Shown here: piece after piece, positions 61,194 through 64,000 of the stretch
Layout of the letters: the number at the start of each line of letters is the position of its first letter
How positions within the stretch are numbered: the first letter of the stretch is position 1
Assembly (NCBI RefSeq): GCF_021233415.1
Contig: NZ_CP089466.1
Span: 1,612,001 to 1,676,000, forward strand
Origin: Halobacterium litoreum
GTDB lineage: Archaea > Halobacteriota > Halobacteria > Halobacteriales > Halobacteriaceae
Direction of reading: 5' to 3'
DNA: 64,000 nucleotides
Translations under genes and position numbers: made by a program
The notes under the pieces: generated by a model
The model's input: only the letters and a program-made list of their open reading frames with translations
Told to the model about the DNA's origin: nothing
Database searches by the model: none

Positions 61194-62222
61194 TCAGGCG
61201 GTCGTCCGGCGCAAGACCGCGTACCCCGCCGCCGCGGCGACGAGCACGGCGCCGACCGTGAGCCACGTCAGTCGGGTGGGACTGCCGACGGCGAGGCGTG
61301 CGACGACGTTCTGGAGGCTCTGGGGGAGCAGGCTCGCCGCGCCGAACGCGCCGAGCGCGACGAACGAGTACAGCAGTTGGGCTTCCCGGCGCGCGCCGAT
61401 GCCGAGCGCGAGTGCCGCGCCGCCGGCGACGAGGACGGCGGCGACGCCGGTGACGAGCGCGAGCAACGGGACGGGATTCGAGACGGGAGTGCCGTTGTAC
61501 GCGAGGAGCGCGAGCCAGAGCGCGACCTGCGCGGGGGCGATGGCGACCAACGCGAGGGCCTTCCCGTCGACGATTTCGGGAAGCGAGAGCGGCGCGACGC
61601 GGAGCAGTTCGAGCGTCCCTCGCTCCAGTTCCTCGGCGAGCGTGTCCGCCATCACGCTCCCGGAGATGAACGCCGGGAGGAACGCCAGCAGCGGGAGCAA
61701 GACGGTGTAGGTAAAGGAGAAGTACGGGTTGGCCGAGCGCTCGGGGGGCAGGTCGAGGGGGTGGCGCGTGAGCGACGACGACAGTTCGCTCCGGCGCTGG
61801 CGCTCCAACTCCGAGAGCGCGTCCTTGAGTTCGGACACCACGAGGGTCGTGCGGAACGACCCCTCGGGCGCAGTCGCGGCGACTAGCACCCGCCCTCCCG
61901 GCTGTTCCGTGCTGTGCATCACGGCGTCTATCGACCCGTTCTGGAAGTCGGCGAGCGCGGCGGCCTGCGAGTCGTAGGTGGCGACGCGCCGCGAGTCGCC
62001 GGCCGCGACGACGGGCGCCACGTCGTCCGTGGCGTTGCCGGAGACGCCGACGTCGACGACGTACGCGCCGCCCGCGGAGCCGGGGTCGTACAGCGAGACG
62101 AGGCCGACGACGAGGAACGAGGAGAACGCCGCGATGAACAACTGGATGGCGAGCGCGAGCACGATGGTCTTCTCGGAGCGCAGCGACCCGAGCGTGCGCT
62201 TCGCGAGGGCGAGTCTACGCAA
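61194..62222 (-). CDS. ABC-2 type transporter permease (NatB-like)
   Basis: A 342-residue membrane protein. An N-terminal helix (KTIVLALAIQLFIAAFSSFLVVGL) is followed by a ~150-residue extracellular domain and about five further helices, including YFSFTYTVLLPLLAFLPAFISGSVMADTLAEELERGTLELLRVAPLSLPEIVDGK, the conserved ABC-2 region. Its only plausible start is TTG at 62220-62222, overlapping the upstream stop by 8 nt, so it is coupled. With the upstream permease-protease it would form a heterodimeric exporter; an ATPase gene is probably just outside the window. Confidence 0.85.
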   Translation of the reverse strand: MRRLALAKRTLGSLRSEKTIVLALAIQLFIAAFSSFLVVGLVSLYDPGSAGGAYVVDVGVSGNATDDVAPVVAAGDSRRVATYDSQAAALADFQNGSIDAVMHSTEQPGGRVLVAATAPEGSFRTTLVVSELKDALSELERQRRSELSSSLTRHPLDLPPERSANPYFSFTYTVLLPLLAFLPAFISGSVMADTLAEELERGTLELLRVAPLSLPEIVDGKALALVAIAPAQVALWLALLAYNGTPVSNPVPLLALVTGVAAVLVAGGAALALGIGARREAQLLYSFVALGAFGAASLLPQSLQNVVARLAVGSPTRLTWLTVGAVLVAAAAGYAVLRRTTA

Positions 62223-63984
62223 GGGAGACCACCACCGCGAGGTTGTAGGCGACGTGGACGAGCACGGCGACGGCGAGCGCGCCGACGTAGGCGAGCCGGG
62301 AGCGCATCGCGCCGAGCGCCGAGATGGCGGCCGTGACGACGTGCAGGGCCAACGGAGCGACCAACAGCACGCCGGGCGGGAGCCCGACGGCCGCCGGGGA
62401 GAACGCGGCTTGGGCGACCTCGATGCCGGGCAGGCCGACCAGTTGGGTGACGAGCAGCAGTTTCTCGGCGAGGAAGAAACCGACGCCCGACGCCGCGCCC
62501 GCGACCAGCGCCGTCCTCGCCGTCCGCGAGAACTTCCCGCGCTCGAACCCGGCGAAGACGTGGATACTCTTGGCTATCTCCTCGACGACGGCGACGACGC
62601 CGAGCAACAGCGGCACCGAGAGTTCGACGGGCGCGACGAACAGCACGGCGACGGCGAACAGTTCGGCTACGAGGACGAACGGGATGAACAGCGCCGTCCA
62701 GACGCCCGCCCGGCGCGCCGAGTCGAGGGGCGCGGCGAGCGCGTCGAGGAACTTCGACGGAATCGGGAGCTGGGTGAACATGTCCTCCTCGCGGTAGACG
62801 CCCGTGCCGAGGCCGAACAGCACCGTCGCGGCGAGCGCGGGCGGGAGCGTCGACAGCGCGAACGCGCCCGCCGTCGTCCCGCCGCCAGTGATGGAGTCGA
62901 CGACGACGGTGAGCGGCGAGATGGCGGCGATAGGGTGGACTTCCGCGAACACCGCGGGGACGAACGCGTACGCGGTGAGCGTGACGCTGACAGTGACGGT
63001 GACGAACGTGAGTTCCTTGTAGGAGCGCGCGAGCATCGCGCCGAGGAACGTCGACGCGAGGAACAGCGCGGCGAGCGGCGCGATGGCGGCGACGGCGAGC
63101 GGGCCGGCGCCGACGGCGACGGCGATGACGGAGATGAGCGCGAGCGCGCCGGCGAAGTACGGGAGCGTCTTCCCGGCGACGATGTCGCCCCGCGAGACGG
63201 GCGCGACGAGCATCGGTTCGCCCCGGCGGTTGATGCGCTCGGCGAGCACGCTGGAGCCGTACGCCTGAATCACGACGTTCAGCGGGAGCAGGAACGCGAA
63301 CGCGAACACGAGCGACCGCAGCGGGAACGGCGGCGACAGCGACGACGGCGTGCCGGACTGGCTCTGCCCGAGCAGGCCGCCGATGCCGCCGCCCGACCCG
63401 GCCGGCAGGCCGTCGCTCCCGGTGCCGGCCTGCCCGGAGCCGTCACTTCCACCGGCTCCGCCGTCGCCCGCGCCACCACCGCCCGCGCCGTCCGGGTCCT
63501 CGGTCTGTTGGGCCGAGTCCGCCGTTCCGGCGACGGAGATGGACTGCTCGACGTACTCCAGCGAGACGACGACGGGGAACGCGGCGGACTGGTTCGGTTC
63601 GGACCGCATCACGTGGTCGTTGTAGGAGACGGTCGCGGAGCGGAGCGCCGCGAGCGCCGCGCGGCTCTTCTCGGAGTCACGGAAGACGACGCCGCGGTCC
63701 GTGATTTGGACGTCGACGCGGCCGTCGGCGACGGCGCCCTGGCTCGGTTCGACGGCGGCGAGCGCGGGGTCGCGCTCCACGACGGGTCGGTAGTCGCTGT
63801 CGTCGCTCACGCCGACGCGGTAGATGCCCTCGCCGGGCGTCGGGCCGACCGCGAGCAGGGCGGGGACGAGCGCCGCGAGCGCGACGAGCACGGCGACGAA
63901 CGCCACCGCGGTCTTCCGGTCCACGTCGCCCGCGCTCCGGGTGGTCTCCCAGCGCGCGATGCGGAGGACGTTGCGCGCGTTCAT
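62215..63984 (-). CDS. ABC-2 permease fused to a PrsW-type intramembrane protease domain
   Basis: A 589-residue protein. Residues 1-400 look like an ABC-2 permease: helix at 24-47, an external domain with a Gly-rich loop (about 165-210), then helices from 221 on with SVLAERINRRGEPMLVAPVSRGDIVAGK. Residues 425-589 carry all four PrsW (M82, glutamic-type membrane protease) motifs: EEIAK with Glu468, Glu469 and Lys472; FFLAEKL with Glu507; ALHVVTAAISALG with His548; and VHVAYN with His577 and Asn581. The protein could move a substrate and cut it or a partner. Operon with the next permease. Confidence 0.85.
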   Translation of the reverse strand: MNARNVLRIARWETTRSAGDVDRKTAVAFVAVLVALAALVPALLAVGPTPGEGIYRVGVSDDSDYRPVVERDPALAAVEPSQGAVADGRVDVQITDRGVVFRDSEKSRAALAALRSATVSYNDHVMRSEPNQSAAFPVVVSLEYVEQSISVAGTADSAQQTEDPDGAGGGGAGDGGAGGSDGSGQAGTGSDGLPAGSGGGIGGLLGQSQSGTPSSLSPPFPLRSLVFAFAFLLPLNVVIQAYGSSVLAERINRRGEPMLVAPVSRGDIVAGKTLPYFAGALALISVIAVAVGAGPLAVAAIAPLAALFLASTFLGAMLARSYKELTFVTVTVSVTLTAYAFVPAVFAEVHPIAAISPLTVVVDSITGGGTTAGAFALSTLPPALAATVLFGLGTGVYREEDMFTQLPIPSKFLDALAAPLDSARRAGVWTALFIPFVLVAELFAVAVLFVAPVELSVPLLLGVVAVVEEIAKSIHVFAGFERGKFSRTARTALVAGAASGVGFFLAEKLLLVTQLVGLPGIEVAQAAFSPAAVGLPPGVLLVAPLALHVVTAAISALGAMRSRLAYVGALAVAVLVHVAYNLAVVVSLA

Positions 63985-64000
63985 GCGCCGGCCACGTCGA
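63981..64000 (-). CDS. C-terminus of an upstream gene, probably the ABC ATPase
   Basis: The minus-strand frame ends ...DVAGA followed by TGA at 63981-63983, overlapping the ATG of the permease-protease gene (ATGA). Only five residues are visible. That the protein is the ABC transporter ATPase is a guess from the operon order of NatA/NatB-type systems. Confidence 0.35.

Overview
The window comes from a halophilic archaeon (class Halobacteria). The evidence is the very GC-rich sequence, the strongly acidic proteins (Asp/Glu-rich, few Lys), TATA elements about 24-29 nt before start codons (mostly leaderless transcripts), frequent GTG starts, regulators of the bacterioopsin-activator (Bat) HTH class, Tat-lipoboxes, a PGF-CTERM protein and a geranylgeranyl-reductase-like flavoprotein. 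I found no tRNA, rRNA, CRISPR array, insertion sequence or replication origin. It reads as ordinary chromosome, densely packed, with many 1-8 nt operon overlaps.

Layout. 1-3.5 kb: thiamine gene thiC, a RNase H-like exonuclease, an EthD protein and a Bat-type regulator. 3.7-7.1 kb: phenylacetyl-CoA epoxidase operon paaABCD plus a separate zinc-ribbon gene, with a divergent Bat-type regulator. 7.1-9.1 kb: a Tat-exported beta-propeller lipoprotein and an enoyl-CoA hydratase. 9.1-15.3 kb: complete histidine-to-glutamate operon hutUGIH with a divergent Bat-type regulator. 15.3-18.3 kb: a frameshifted histidine kinase and a double KaiC-like ATPase. 18.3-24 kb: amidohydrolase, MaoC hydratase, paaK, and a thiolase with a fused HMG-CoA-synthase-like/OB-fold partner. 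24-27.8 kb: MFS transporter, Atz/Trz-type deaminase, a PIN toxin-antitoxin pair and a 41-residue zinc protein. 27.8-32 kb: 3-hydroxyacyl-CoA dehydrogenase, enoyl-CoA hydratase, a membrane-anchored winged-helix protein and glutamate dehydrogenase. 32-44.8 kb: lipoprotein, HAD phosphatase and class II aldolase, Ntn-hydrolase acylase, methyltransferase, Old Yellow Enzyme-like oxidoreductase, geranylgeranyl-reductase-like protein, AzlCD, Bcp peroxidase and a MazG-like protein. 44.8-52.6 kb: secreted PGF-CTERM protein, MscS channel, redoxin, MBL hydrolase, uracil-DNA glycosylase, Fe-S photolyase and HxlR regulator. 52.7-55.6 kb: copper export (CopZ, CopA). 55.7-64 kb: K+ channel, RecA-like protein, aldo/keto reductase and an ABC-2 exporter, one permease of which carries a PrsW-type intramembrane protease domain.

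How the genes work together. Most of an aerobic phenylacetate route is present in separate blocks: PaaK (ligase), PaaABCD (epoxidase), several enoyl-CoA hydratases, a hydroxyacyl-CoA dehydrogenase and a thiolase. PaaE-type reductase and PaaZ-type aldehyde dehydrogenase were not seen. The hut operon and glutamate dehydrogenase together carry histidine to 2-oxoglutarate.

Most unusual features: the ABC-2 permease/PrsW fusion; the thiolase partner that has lost the HMG-CoA-synthase nucleophile; palindromes at the promoters of thiC, the hxlR-like gene and copA; and a 95-nt inverted-repeat element in the only gene-free stretch over 300 nt (40811-41136).
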